The notes beneath the pieces were generated by a model. It saw only the letters and a list, made by a program, of their open reading frames with translations. It did not search any database and was not told where the DNA came from. Made by a program: the position numbers and the translations under genes. DNA of 42,473 bases from positions 1-42,473 of the forward strand of contig CAYSWR010000011.1 in NCBI GenBank assembly GCA_964434855.1, written 5' to 3'. Of this stretch, positions 32,371 to 41,298 are shown piece after piece; position 1 is the first letter of the stretch; every line of letters starts with the position of its first letter. The stretch is from UBA8516 sp964434855. GTDB taxonomy: Archaea > Thermoproteota > Nitrososphaeria > Nitrososphaerales > Nitrosopumilaceae.

Positions 32371-35300
32371 ATGAATAATAAATTTAAAAACACAATTCTT
32401 CTTTCTGTGTTACTTTCAGTAATTCTAGTTACTAGCGTTCTAGTTGTCAGTCTGCCAACCGCGGAAGCTGCCACCAGAACTGTTATCAGAACCATAAACC
32501 CAGTTGCAGTTTCAACAGCTTTTGGTGGATATACAGCTGTGAATAATGGTGTAACTTGCACAGTTTCAATTCCTTCCAATCCTAGTTGTAATGAGGAAAA
32601 GATAGCTGCAGTAACGGATGGAAATATCTCTCCTCCTGACACAAATGCAGCTTATGATTTGCAGTATGTGAAAAGTACTTTCAATAATGATAGACTAGTG
32701 TTTATACCACAGTCAATCCAGGATGCAGAAAGTGTAAATTATATCAAGATAATAGCTTTCGAAAGAAAAGCTGATACTAGCACCACAAAGGCAACTAAAT
32801 CTAGTCTTACAGTCACTAAAGGAACTTTATTTAACTCCTTGCCAAGAGGAGGTTCTGTATTAAATTTAGTCTATGATTCTAATCTCTCTACTCCAATATT
32901 AGATGCATATACGAGAACCTTGGCGACAAATCCGTTTGGTGGTGGACAATTTACTGCGCAAAATGTTAAGGACTGGACTCATGGTATTGGTGGTCCCGAG
33001 CTAGGGCTTGGTTTTGAACATAATACTGATGCAAAACAGGGACGGGTGTCAAAAATTGCTTTTGAGATTAGCATGCAGGTCACTCCATCTCTCTTTATTG
33101 ATTCTGTTTCAGGAGTGTCATCAACAACACCGCGATGGGGTCTTGATTCTATAACAGTGTCAGGTCACACAACTGGTGAACAAACAACCGCACCGGCAGA
33201 CAAACTTATTTTTAATTGGGGTGATGGTTCTGCAGAACAAACAGTTACGTTAACCGGTAGCACGTATACCTCACCGTCTCATATTTATGCAACAGCTGGT
33301 GACAAAACCATTACTGTTAAATTTACAGACAATGCTGGCAATATCTTTGATACCGAAACAACAATTGTAACTGTGAAGAAGCACGCAACATCACTAACTA
33401 TCGGTTCACATGGTGAACAACCTTGGGGAGGTTTCTTTACGATCTCAGGAATACTTAAGGATACAGAACCAGAAGTAAACGCGGGCATATCTGGTGAATC
33501 AATAACATTTAGCGGTACTGGAGTTGGTACTCTGCAGACGGTTCTTACTGGAGCTCTTGGAGCATATTCAAGCTCTGGAAACGCACCTCAAACTATAGGC
33601 AGTTGGACGCTTTTCGCGGACCATGCTGAAAGTGCTCAATATTTAGCATCTAACCAAGCATCTGATCCGTATGACACCAGAGAACATTACACTACCCTGA
33701 CTTTGACTCTCAAACCAAGTGGAGTAATATATGCTGGTGACGACTTTACTGCTTTTGGTAAACTTACTGATGATGATGCAGGTGGCATAGGTCTGATAGG
33801 TCAAACAATAACAATAGCTAATGGACTAACAAATCCTGGTGCTGTGAATGTTCCACAGTTTCCTACTACAAGCGTTACTGAAATTCAAGATGCCTCAAGT
33901 ATGATCATACAAGATTGTATCAACTGTGATGTAGGTTTAAACAAAATGACTGTACATGTAGGTACAATATTCACTTTACCAGAAAATTCACCTGCTGCAA
34001 GACTAACAATGTTAAAAGATGATGCACTTGATCCAGAACTCACAGCCCAAGTCAAACTTAGAGTGACACCAGGCGGTACTGGTGATCCATTTGAACAAAC
34101 AGTAACCGTGTCAAATGAAGATCTCACGGTTTTTACTGCGTCTGATGGAACTGGCGTACTTCGAATCGAAATTATTGAAATTGTCGGAAGCACTACCGTA
34201 GATATCCTACGGTTACAAACACTTAGTTCTGATGATGTAGTTTTGGCAGATATTGACTTTACAACATTAGATCCGCAGACTGTCACAACCTTAACGTTTG
34301 CTGGAGGTGGATATTTTGCTGATTTGGAATCAACACCTGCACCGACTCCAGAAGAATTACTAAATGGCTTTGACCTAAATTTGCTAAATGACTTGGAAAT
34401 AACTGCAAGTTTCAATGGCGGTACTCTTTATGAATCACAAGATGCGTCGCAAACATATGATCAACAATTGGATTTAGGTGGGTATGGAGGTGAAGTGTCT
34501 ATAGCGGCTGATTCTGGAGTTGGTACGGCGGTAATGCTTTGTTTAAAGGATGACGATAAAGATGCAATATGTAATAATTGGGAACTCACAACAGGATCAT
34601 CACCGGGAATACCCTACAATGTAGGGTCATCTACTCCTAGGGTGCTCTTGACTGGTGCTTCCAAGACAGTTGATGATATCTTTTTGGAATTGGATGCTAT
34701 GACTTTCCACACTCCGAGAGCTACTGCAATTGCTGATCTGGTTGCAGCCTTTGCACTCAAAGGTGTAACTCTTCACGTAGAAACTGACGAAACAAACCTC
34801 GCTCACGTTGATCCACTCCACATGTGGACTGACTTTGATACCGATAGGACAAACGACTTTGACTGTCTAAAAGCCGATCACTTTGGACCAGTGGCGCAAC
34901 GTCCAACCATGGTAATTCCTCTAACTCCCTTCACTAGTACTCCCACCTCGGTGATATTCTCCGGTCTTACCATTTCAACTCCTACAGATCCAGCTATATC
35001 AGATAAGACACAAGGTACAATCATTGCAAATGCCAAAGTAACATTTGCTTCTGGCACGCCGACTGTTGGTACAATAACTCTTGGTGCAGACTCTGCTAGT
35101 ATACTTGGTATAAGTACAAGTGGTTCAACACCAATCACCGCTTCGCTTAGCCCAACTGCGGTTGCAACGGAGCAAACATTGAAAATCAAGATACCATTTT
35201 CTACATCAGGACTTGCAATAGGCGCCGCTGTTGGTACAATAACTGTTAATTTCGTTTCCAGCCCATCAATATCATTAGCAATAGCGGATGGATGTACTCC

Positions 35301-36462
35301 AACTATATCTACAACCCGACTAGATGCAAGGGCGCAAGTGTATCACTATGGAATATTTGCTCACACTTTAGCAGGTCGTTCCTCAGGACAAGCAGAAGCG
35401 AGAGGAAATGATCTTGTCATCTCTTTAGGTGAAGGGTGGGGCGAAGCAGGGGATGACCCAACTCACGCTGGAACTATAGGATCAACTAAGCAACAAGCTG
35501 GAACGCTGATGCATGAGTTGGGTCATAATCTTAACTTGGGACATGGAGGGCCATTCTATTTGCAATCAGATGCATTAGAGACACCAATAGCTGAAGCTAA
35601 CGTAAACTGTAAACCAAACCTTCCAAGTGTGATGACATATGCAAGACAGACACCTGACTACTTGGGGCAAATAGATTGGAGGTTGGATTATTCAAGCGGA
35701 ATATTTGGACCTCTGAATGAGAACAGTCTTAACGAGGCTGCTGGACTAGTAAGTAATACAGCAGTAGTACCAGTAATCGTCTGGGGAATTGGAGGCGGTT
35801 CATTCCTAACTGGTCCATCAACGGCAAACGGCGCTCTTGTAATAAATCCTGTAAACTGGAACGGTATTGCACCCGTCGATCAGGCTAGTGTGACTGCAGA
35901 TATCAATAACTTTGCAATATACGGATGTCAAGCTACACCAGGTGAGACTGCGTTAACCGACTTTAATGAATGGGGTAACTTGGAATTTAACTTTAGAAAG
36001 GGATTGTCCGGATCTATTGATGGTCACCATGAAAATACAGTTTCAGAACAAAACGATGATTCGCAATGCCAGATAAAGTGGGCTTCAGACTTTACCACTA
36101 ACTCTGTACCACCTTTCTTCATTCATTTCGACGGAGAACGTAAGGTAGGCACTGCAGTACCATTCAAGTTCCAAGTCTTTGACATAGATGGCGTACCCTT
36201 TGGCTGTGGATTGGTAACATTAGAATTGTTTGATTCAGCTGGAGGAAAAATTTCAGACCTGGATATCGATTATGAGCCTACTACATCCAATGGTGGACAA
36301 TATCACTCCAACTTAACCGCTCCAGAACTTGGCACATATTACCTAAAAGTTACCGTTAATCCCCCAGGAGACCTAACAGACTCATTTACGTTATTTGATC
36401 CAGACCACTCATTTAGTGTAGGTGGAAAACAAATGACTGCAAGACTGACTACCACACCTTAA
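32371..36462 (+). CDS. large secreted metzincin-like metallopeptidase with PKD/Ig-like domains
   Basis: The 1363-residue protein has a signal peptide (TILLSVLLSVILVTSVLVVS, cleavage after about 34). A beta-rich N-terminal domain is followed by a PKD-like domain (about 270-337, with NWGDGSAEQ; Trp283). Ig-like modules follow at about 340-460 and elsewhere. The catalytic core begins near residue 735 (DKDAICNNWELTTGS) and includes VDDIFLELDAM. It carries the zinc motif HELGHNLNLGH (His1048, Glu1049, His1052, His1058) and a Met-turn VMTY at Met1088. The third metzincin position is Asn instead of Gly. An Ig-like stretch of about 110 residues (roughly 850-970) seems inserted inside the catalytic core. 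The C-terminal domain (about 1235-1340) is another beta sandwich. It probably acts on surface proteins. Confidence 0.88.
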   Translation: MNNKFKNTILLSVLLSVILVTSVLVVSLPTAEAATRTVIRTINPVAVSTAFGGYTAVNNGVTCTVSIPSNPSCNEEKIAAVTDGNISPPDTNAAYDLQYVKSTFNNDRLVFIPQSIQDAESVNYIKIIAFERKADTSTTKATKSSLTVTKGTLFNSLPRGGSVLNLVYDSNLSTPILDAYTRTLATNPFGGGQFTAQNVKDWTHGIGGPELGLGFEHNTDAKQGRVSKIAFEISMQVTPSLFIDSVSGVSSTTPRWGLDSITVSGHTTGEQTTAPADKLIFNWGDGSAEQTVTLTGSTYTSPSHIYATAGDKTITVKFTDNAGNIFDTETTIVTVKKHATSLTIGSHGEQPWGGFFTISGILKDTEPEVNAGISGESITFSGTGVGTLQTVLTGALGAYSSSGNAPQTIGSWTLFADHAESAQYLASNQASDPYDTREHYTTLTLTLKPSGVIYAGDDFTAFGKLTDDDAGGIGLIGQTITIANGLTNPGAVNVPQFPTTSVTEIQDASSMIIQDCINCDVGLNKMTVHVGTIFTLPENSPAARLTMLKDDALDPELTAQVKLRVTPGGTGDPFEQTVTVSNEDLTVFTASDGTGVLRIEIIEIVGSTTVDILRLQTLSSDDVVLADIDFTTLDPQTVTTLTFAGGGYFADLESTPAPTPEELLNGFDLNLLNDLEITASFNGGTLYESQDASQTYDQQLDLGGYGGEVSIAADSGVGTAVMLCLKDDDKDAICNNWELTTGSSPGIPYNVGSSTPRVLLTGASKTVDDIFLELDAMTFHTPRATAIADLVAAFALKGVTLHVETDETNLAHVDPLHMWTDFDTDRTNDFDCLKADHFGPVAQRPTMVIPLTPFTSTPTSVIFSGLTISTPTDPAISDKTQGTIIANAKVTFASGTPTVGTITLGADSASILGISTSGSTPITASLSPTAVATEQTLKIKIPFSTSGLAIGAAVGTITVNFVSSPSISLAIADGCTPTISTTRLDARAQVYHYGIFAHTLAGRSSGQAEARGNDLVISLGEGWGEAGDDPTHAGTIGSTKQQAGTLMHELGHNLNLGHGGPFYLQSDALETPIAEANVNCKPNLPSVMTYARQTPDYLGQIDWRLDYSSGIFGPLNENSLNEAAGLVSNTAVVPVIVWGIGGGSFLTGPSTANGALVINPVNWNGIAPVDQASVTADINNFAIYGCQATPGETALTDFNEWGNLEFNFRKGLSGSIDGHHENTVSEQNDDSQCQIKWASDFTTNSVPPFFIHFDGERKVGTAVPFKFQVFDIDGVPFGCGLVTLELFDSAGGKISDLDIDYEPTTSNGGQYHSNLTAPELGTYYLKVTVNPPGDLTDSFTLFDPDHSFSVGGKQMTARLTTTP

Positions 36463-36500
36463 TAATAAAAAAGACGACCGTTTGCTTTATTATTTTTGTT
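36461..36500 (+). terminator. inverted repeat and T-tract after the metallopeptidase gene
   Basis: AATAATAAA at 36461-36469 and TTTATTATT at 36486-36494 are perfect 9-bp inverted copies, followed by a T-rich run (TTTTTGTT). They overlap the stop codon region of the upstream gene. The T-tract alone would be enough for archaeal termination. Confidence 0.5.
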
Positions 36501-36937
36501 ATCACAAACAGTGAATAAGAAATTTGCCACACGATCTTTTGAATCATTTGTGATTGAAAATTATTTTTCCACTGGAAATGATATGCATCAAACACCTTTA
36601 GGTCATTTTTTGCCCAGGTCACTATTTTATCGTCAAGGTATTTTACATTCTGATTTGGTGATGCATACAGAAGTTATCTAGTCTCTGGATTCACGCGCAA
36701 GACTCTATAGTTTTAATTTCAACATCTTTTGTAATGGAAAATGGATAATGCTGTAAGAGATGCTTTGTTTTTCAATGACACATTCCATTATATTCCTTAT
36801 AAAAATATATGATTTTTTATTGATTTAGCTTACAAAACTTGAAAAATTTACAATTTATAGGCAGATCAATGATTAGGAAAACTAATAGAGATAAATACAT
36901 GAGGCAGCAACATTATTTAACATTGTCATATCATTAC
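36463..36937. other. 475-bp stretch between two secreted-protein genes, with one copy of a dispersed motif
   Basis: It holds the inverted repeat near 36461 and a 24-base motif at 36569-36592 that recurs at 42444-42467. A TATA-like CTTATAAAA near 36796-36804 is the probable promoter of the next gene. A 61-codon frame at 36496-36681 is not supported by any family or signal. The part from 36839 could be coding if the next gene starts at the TTG there. Confidence 0.5.
36569..36592 (+). repeat. dispersed 24-base motif, copy 1
   Basis: CCACTGGAAATGATATGCAT followed by CAAA. Copy 2 lies at 42444-42467 and matches 22 of 24 bases; similarity also extends a little on both sides. In one reading frame both encode TG-x2-MHQ-x-P, so they could be remnants of the same coding element. 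Confidence 0.55.
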
Positions 36938-38806
36938 ATGAAAGTGAGAGAGGAGCAAAAATTATCAAGGTCTAATAAACAATATATCAGAAATATAAAA
37001 AAAGTGCATCTCTTAGCGTTAACAGTTGCGGTCATGCTTTTAGCAATGGTTCCAATCCAGTCTGTCAGTGCAGCTTCGCTTTCAATACCAATTACTGCAA
37101 CAGGTTCAAAGACAGTTTCGTATCGAGATTTGTCAAGTCTGGTTCAGACTCCAGTACCAACTGTAGAATATGATCCACGTTCTAAAATAATTACGCTAAA
37201 TGACTTTAATGCAGACTTGGATGTCAATGCAGCGGACACAGCTACTGTAACGCTTGATTCTAATCCTGTCATCCTTACAGAAACTAGTTCTAATTCAAAG
37301 ATATTCCAAGCTACTGTGCTGGTGCCAAATGATGAAACAACTCTAACTTACAATCCTGATCCTCCAGAATCAGCAAGAGCAGAAATAACACTTGACTTGA
37401 GTAGCTCAACTGGTAATGTTGTAATTAGTGATGTAATAATAGATAATAACGAAATTGCAAATATGTGCTTTAGACCAGTCACACACGCAGTTAACGTTGC
37501 GCTTTCAGGCGGAGGAGCGCTGGGTCCTACAAATACTTCTGTTAAAATTTCTTGGGCTAACGCTATATTTGGAGTAAATGACAATCTACTAACTTTGCAA
37601 ATGTATTACAAAAAGCCAACACAGGGCTGGGCACTTGTTACTCCAAACTTTTTTGTAGCTCCGGGGGCATTCAACTTTGCTGGAAAAACTCTTTCCACTA
37701 GCCCAGCGTCAGCAGGTTATGCACAACAAATCACAACCGGACAATTTATCCTAGGATTTCCAACAGGATGCGGAGGAGGTGGAGGTGGTGGGCTAATTCG
37801 TCCTGGATTGGTTCTCAACCTACTTGCTGGATTGAGTGTCATGGGTGGAGGAGGACCTGATATATCAGCACCGTCATTAAACTTTGGTTCAGCACCTGAA
37901 CAGAATGGCTTTGGTGGAACATTGGTAACTGAAGACAATAATTCCTTCCCACTTGTAATCAACGGCATGGGTTATTATCTCCCATTCTTTTCTAACACCA
38001 TTACTCCTGTTGAATTAAACACAGGTCAAAATGTGGACCTTACACTTACATTTTTAGAATATAGTGGAGTAGAGCATGTTGCAATGCACTTTGTAAATGA
38101 AAACAATGATGAGATCTCTGATACTGATGCTATAATTACTTATCATAAAGGTGATGTGACAAAGGTTGATCCAGAAGGAATACTAGGTGACGATATTATG
38201 TTTTCAAAAACTAAAGACGGTAACAAGTACTCTTTTAATTTTGGATTTAGTTTTGATGAGCCAACAAATAGACATCTTATAATAACTGCATGGGACGAGA
38301 ATAAAAATTCAGGAAACACCAAAGTCTTTAATGCGTTTGCAGCTTCCGGAGAATCCAATCCAAACGAGGTAAATCATATGATATATCTTGACCTAGGAGC
38401 ATACTTTATCACTGCAAACGGAATCTTTGCTTCTGGAGAAAAGCCAGATGCAGCAGGACAGCCAGTCATTGAATTTGATTATCCAGATTCAGTTGGTAGA
38501 ACAGAAAGACATGATGGTATCATGTATGATCAAATAGCAAATGAAAAAGCAAGAGCAAGCCAAGTGATAGCTGACAAGTTCAATCTTGATACTCAAACAT
38601 TTGTTGCAAACGACGAAGTAAAGCCATATGATACATCAAGGCGTGCAACTGAACTAGACTCGCCATTTGTAGGTCATAAACTACGAGACTATACCTTGTC
38701 CCCTGAGGAGAATGGAAAATTGATAAAAGAGCTATCTTGGAAAGAACACCTAAAGGCACAAAAGATTCTTGATTCATTGCTTGCAGGAATCAAGTACCAA
38801 AAGTAG
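36938..38806 (+). CDS. exported protein of unknown function with glycine-rich loop
   Basis: The frame is open from TTG 36839, with ATGs at 36869, 36899 and 36938. The last is chosen because it places a normal basic n-region before the signal core VHLLALTVAVMLLAMVP (cleavage after VSAA), giving 622 residues. The mature protein begins with ITATGSKTVSYRDLSS and has a beta-rich N-terminal region (VTLDSNPVILTETSSNSKIF, like other thaumarchaeal exported proteins). A glycine run (TGCGGGGGGGLIRPG) follows, and then a domain with LNTGQNVDLTLTFLEYSGVE. The C terminus is charged and helical (SPEENGKLIKELSWKEHLKA), with no anchor seen. It looks like a cell-surface protein, but I do not recognise a named family. 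Confidence 0.75.
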   Translation: MKVREEQKLSRSNKQYIRNIKKVHLLALTVAVMLLAMVPIQSVSAASLSIPITATGSKTVSYRDLSSLVQTPVPTVEYDPRSKIITLNDFNADLDVNAADTATVTLDSNPVILTETSSNSKIFQATVLVPNDETTLTYNPDPPESARAEITLDLSSSTGNVVISDVIIDNNEIANMCFRPVTHAVNVALSGGGALGPTNTSVKISWANAIFGVNDNLLTLQMYYKKPTQGWALVTPNFFVAPGAFNFAGKTLSTSPASAGYAQQITTGQFILGFPTGCGGGGGGGLIRPGLVLNLLAGLSVMGGGGPDISAPSLNFGSAPEQNGFGGTLVTEDNNSFPLVINGMGYYLPFFSNTITPVELNTGQNVDLTLTFLEYSGVEHVAMHFVNENNDEISDTDAIITYHKGDVTKVDPEGILGDDIMFSKTKDGNKYSFNFGFSFDEPTNRHLIITAWDENKNSGNTKVFNAFAASGESNPNEVNHMIYLDLGAYFITANGIFASGEKPDAAGQPVIEFDYPDSVGRTERHDGIMYDQIANEKARASQVIADKFNLDTQTFVANDEVKPYDTSRRATELDSPFVGHKLRDYTLSPEENGKLIKELSWKEHLKAQKILDSLLAGIKYQK

Positions 38807-38842
38807 ACTAGCAAAATAAGCCACTCCATTTTTCAAATTAAA

Positions 38843-38850
38843 ACTTTTAT
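38843..38850 (+). promoter_or_regulatory. TATA-like box of the rmlCBDA operon
   Basis: ACTTTTAT is centred about 28 bp before the ATG at 38875, as expected for a leaderless transcript starting at the first gene of the operon. Confidence 0.45.
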
Positions 38851-38874
38851 TGAGACCTGACTTTGTGAAAGTGT

Positions 38875-39366
38875 ATGCTTCCAGGAGTACGAGTAAAAGA
38901 GATTACAAAATTTCCAGATGAGCGAGGATCCTTTGCCGAAATTTTCAGAGACGACTGGTCTGACTTTGTAGAAGGTGACAAGATATTACAAGCTAATCTG
39001 TCATATTCTTATCCTGGAATTATCAGAGCATGGCACAGACATAGCAAAGGTCAGGTAGATTATTTTATCACAGTAAAGGGGGCAACAAAGATCTGTGCAT
39101 ATGATGACAGACCAGACTCTAAAACAAGAGGGCAACTTGATGAGATAATATCAAGTGCAGAAAAAGTTCAGTGTGTTAGAATTCCTGGTGTATACTATCA
39201 CGGATTCAAGTCTGTCGGATTTGAGCCTGCACTTGTTGTGTATCTGACAACAAGGATGTACGATTACAAAAACCCTGACGAAGAGCGAAGGACATGGAAC
39301 GATCCTACAATTATAGATCCTAAAAGCAAAAAGCCTTATGATTGGAATGCGTCCCCTCACAAATAG
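38875..39366 (+). CDS. rmlC: dTDP-4-dehydrorhamnose 3,5-epimerase-like protein
   Basis: The 163-residue cupin-fold epimerase acts on dTDP-4-keto-6-deoxyglucose. It opens VRVKEITKFPDERGSFAEIFR with the family's start motif. The barrel strand IIRAWHRHSKGQVDYFITVK carries the histidine that corresponds to the catalytic His of RmlC. ICAYDDRPDSKTRGQ follows, then VRIPGVYYHGFKSVG near residues 102-116. The RGLHYQ motif of bacterial RmlC is RAWHRH here, as in archaeal members, and the C-terminal part is shorter. It is the first gene of an rmlC-B-D-A operon, spaced by 2-49 bp. Confidence 0.88.
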   Translation: MLPGVRVKEITKFPDERGSFAEIFRDDWSDFVEGDKILQANLSYSYPGIIRAWHRHSKGQVDYFITVKGATKICAYDDRPDSKTRGQLDEIISSAEKVQCVRIPGVYYHGFKSVGFEPALVVYLTTRMYDYKNPDEERRTWNDPTIIDPKSKKPYDWNASPHK

Positions 39367-39368
39367 TT

Positions 39369-40367
39369 ATGAAATTATTTGTATGCGGCGGGGCAGGTTT
39401 CATTGGCAGCGCATTTATTCGAAATCATTTAAAAAATAAACCTGAAGATAAAATAACAAATCTTGATAGTCTTGGGATTGGCTCAAACAAAGCTAATTTG
39501 CGGGAGATAGAAAATAATCCAAATTACTCTTTTATAAAAGACGACATAAAAAATTCTGACACCATTAACAGGCTGGCAAAGGATTCAGATCTAATAGTAA
39601 ACTTTGCAGCTGAGACCCATGTTGACAGAAGCATATCAAACCCAAGACCTTTTATCGAAACAAACGTTTTAGGAATATACACACTGCTTGAAGCAGTCAG
39701 AAAGCTAGACAAACTGTTTGTTCATGTCTCAACTGATGAGATTTACGGAGATGCACAGGATAAAGGATCCTTTACTGAAGACGACATTTTAAAACCAAGC
39801 AATCCATATTCTGCCACAAAGGCAGCTGCAGATCTTCTTGTTGAAGCATATCATAAAACCTACGGCATACAATGTATAACAACTCGATGTACCAACAACT
39901 TTGGACCCTGCCAGTTTCCTGAAAAACTAATTCCAAAGACTGTTATTCGAGCTTTGAAAAATTTGAAGGTGCCTCTATATGACGGCGGTTACCAGATTCG
40001 AAGCTGGATTTACGTAATAGATCACGTACAAGCAATAGAGTCCTTACTTGAAAAAGGAAAAACTGGTGAGATATACAACATCACAGCATGGAACGAGATA
40101 ACAAACAAAACTATAGCAGAAAAGATTCTTAAGATAATGAAAAAACCACTTGACCTGATAGAAAACGTAGGTGACAGGCCAGGACACGACAAAAGATATT
40201 CAATAGATGCATCAAAGATTCAAAAAGCCACGGGATGGATGCCAAGGTATGAATTTGATAATGCCTTGCAAGAAACTGTTAGCTGGTACCAGAATAATCC
40301 TAGCTGGTGGGAGCCTCTTGCAGATGAAAAAACATTACACCCACAACCATGGACTCTTAACTGGTGA
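39369..40367 (+). CDS. rmlB: dTDP-glucose 4,6-dehydratase
   Basis: It converts dTDP-glucose to dTDP-4-keto-6-deoxyglucose. The start is ATG 39369, two bases after the rmlC stop (the frame is open from 39342). The product has KLFVCGGAGFIGSAF, the AAETHVDRSI segment, catalytic Thr-Asp-Glu in VHVSTDEIYGD, the NPYSATKAAADLL motif (Tyr-x3-Lys), RCTNNFGPCQFPEKLIP and RSWIYVIDH. Its length (332 residues) is typical. The product is the branch point for rhamnose (RmlC, RmlD) and for the 2,6-dideoxy route through the dehydratase encoded at 12920. Confidence 0.93.
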   Translation: MKLFVCGGAGFIGSAFIRNHLKNKPEDKITNLDSLGIGSNKANLREIENNPNYSFIKDDIKNSDTINRLAKDSDLIVNFAAETHVDRSISNPRPFIETNVLGIYTLLEAVRKLDKLFVHVSTDEIYGDAQDKGSFTEDDILKPSNPYSATKAAADLLVEAYHKTYGIQCITTRCTNNFGPCQFPEKLIPKTVIRALKNLKVPLYDGGYQIRSWIYVIDHVQAIESLLEKGKTGEIYNITAWNEITNKTIAEKILKIMKKPLDLIENVGDRPGHDKRYSIDASKIQKATGWMPRYEFDNALQETVSWYQNNPSWWEPLADEKTLHPQPWTLNW

Positions 40368-40370
40368 TAG

Positions 40371-41249
40371 ATGAAATTTTTGGTAACGGGTTCAGCAGGG
40401 CTTGTTGGCAGCCAGGTTGTAAAGGATCTCTCACAATTACCTAACGAGATCTATTCTTGCTATCACAAATCAAAACCAGAACACGGTATTCTGACACATC
40501 TAGACCTTACAAATTCTGATGATATCATAAAAACAGTAAAGGAGATCAAACCTGATGCTATAATCCATCTGGCAGCACTAACAGACGTAGATCTTTGCGA
40601 GAAAGAAAAGAATCTTGCATTAAACATTAATGCAAAGGCCACAGAAACGATTTCTAAACAAGCTGCAAAGCTAGGAACATTTCTTGTATACGTTTCTACC
40701 GATTACATTTTTGATGGTCAACAAGGAATGAAAAAAGAATATGATGCACCAAACCCGATTGATTATTACGGCAAATCAAAGCTAGAAGGCGAACTGGCTC
40801 TAAGTGACATGGCATCAAGCTGGTGCATAGCAAGAACAAGCACTCCGTTTGGAATGCATCCAACAAAGAAGAGCTTTCCATTATGGGTTGCAGAAAATCT
40901 ACAGGCAAAAAAAGAGATCAATGTAGTCACTGATCAATACACATCACCAACATATGTTCCAAATCTAAGTAAAATGCTAATTGAGATAGCTACAAGGCAG
41001 ATAAGTGGAGTAATTCATCTTGCGGGAGCCACAAGAATCTCAAGGTATGAGCTGGCAGGCTTGGTTGCAGCCAAGCTAAACATGGATGGAAAATTTCTAA
41101 ATCCGGTAAAGATTGATAAGATGAACTGGATTGCCAAAAGGCCAAAAGATTCCTCCTTGGATGTTTCAACGGCAACTTTAATTCTAAATGAAAAGCCACA
41201 GGCAATTGAACAAAGCCTAGACTATTTTATACAAGAACTCAGACTTTAA
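40371..41249 (+). CDS. rmlD: dTDP-4-dehydrorhamnose reductase
   Basis: It reduces the 4-keto group of dTDP-4-keto-rhamnose with NAD(P)H to give dTDP-L-rhamnose. The 292-residue protein opens MKFLVTGSAGLVGSQVVKDL, followed by IIHLAALTDVDLCEKEKNLA, VSTDYIFDGQQG and NPIDYYGKSKLEGE with Tyr-x3-Lys; LAGATRISRYELA is near the end. All are typical of RmlD. It begins 3 bp after the rmlB stop. Confidence 0.93.
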   Translation: MKFLVTGSAGLVGSQVVKDLSQLPNEIYSCYHKSKPEHGILTHLDLTNSDDIIKTVKEIKPDAIIHLAALTDVDLCEKEKNLALNINAKATETISKQAAKLGTFLVYVSTDYIFDGQQGMKKEYDAPNPIDYYGKSKLEGELALSDMASSWCIARTSTPFGMHPTKKSFPLWVAENLQAKKEINVVTDQYTSPTYVPNLSKMLIEIATRQISGVIHLAGATRISRYELAGLVAAKLNMDGKFLNPVKIDKMNWIAKRPKDSSLDVSTATLILNEKPQAIEQSLDYFIQELRL

Positions 41250-41298
41250 ATGAATACATGATTGCAATTATATTACAAAAAGCTAACAAGGGAAGAAA

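Noticed and set aside
36496..36681. 61-codon frame between the two secreted-protein genes
   Set aside because: It has no recognisable family, start signal or biased codon use; only a short piece of it resembles the motif at the window end, so it is kept as a repeat note instead.
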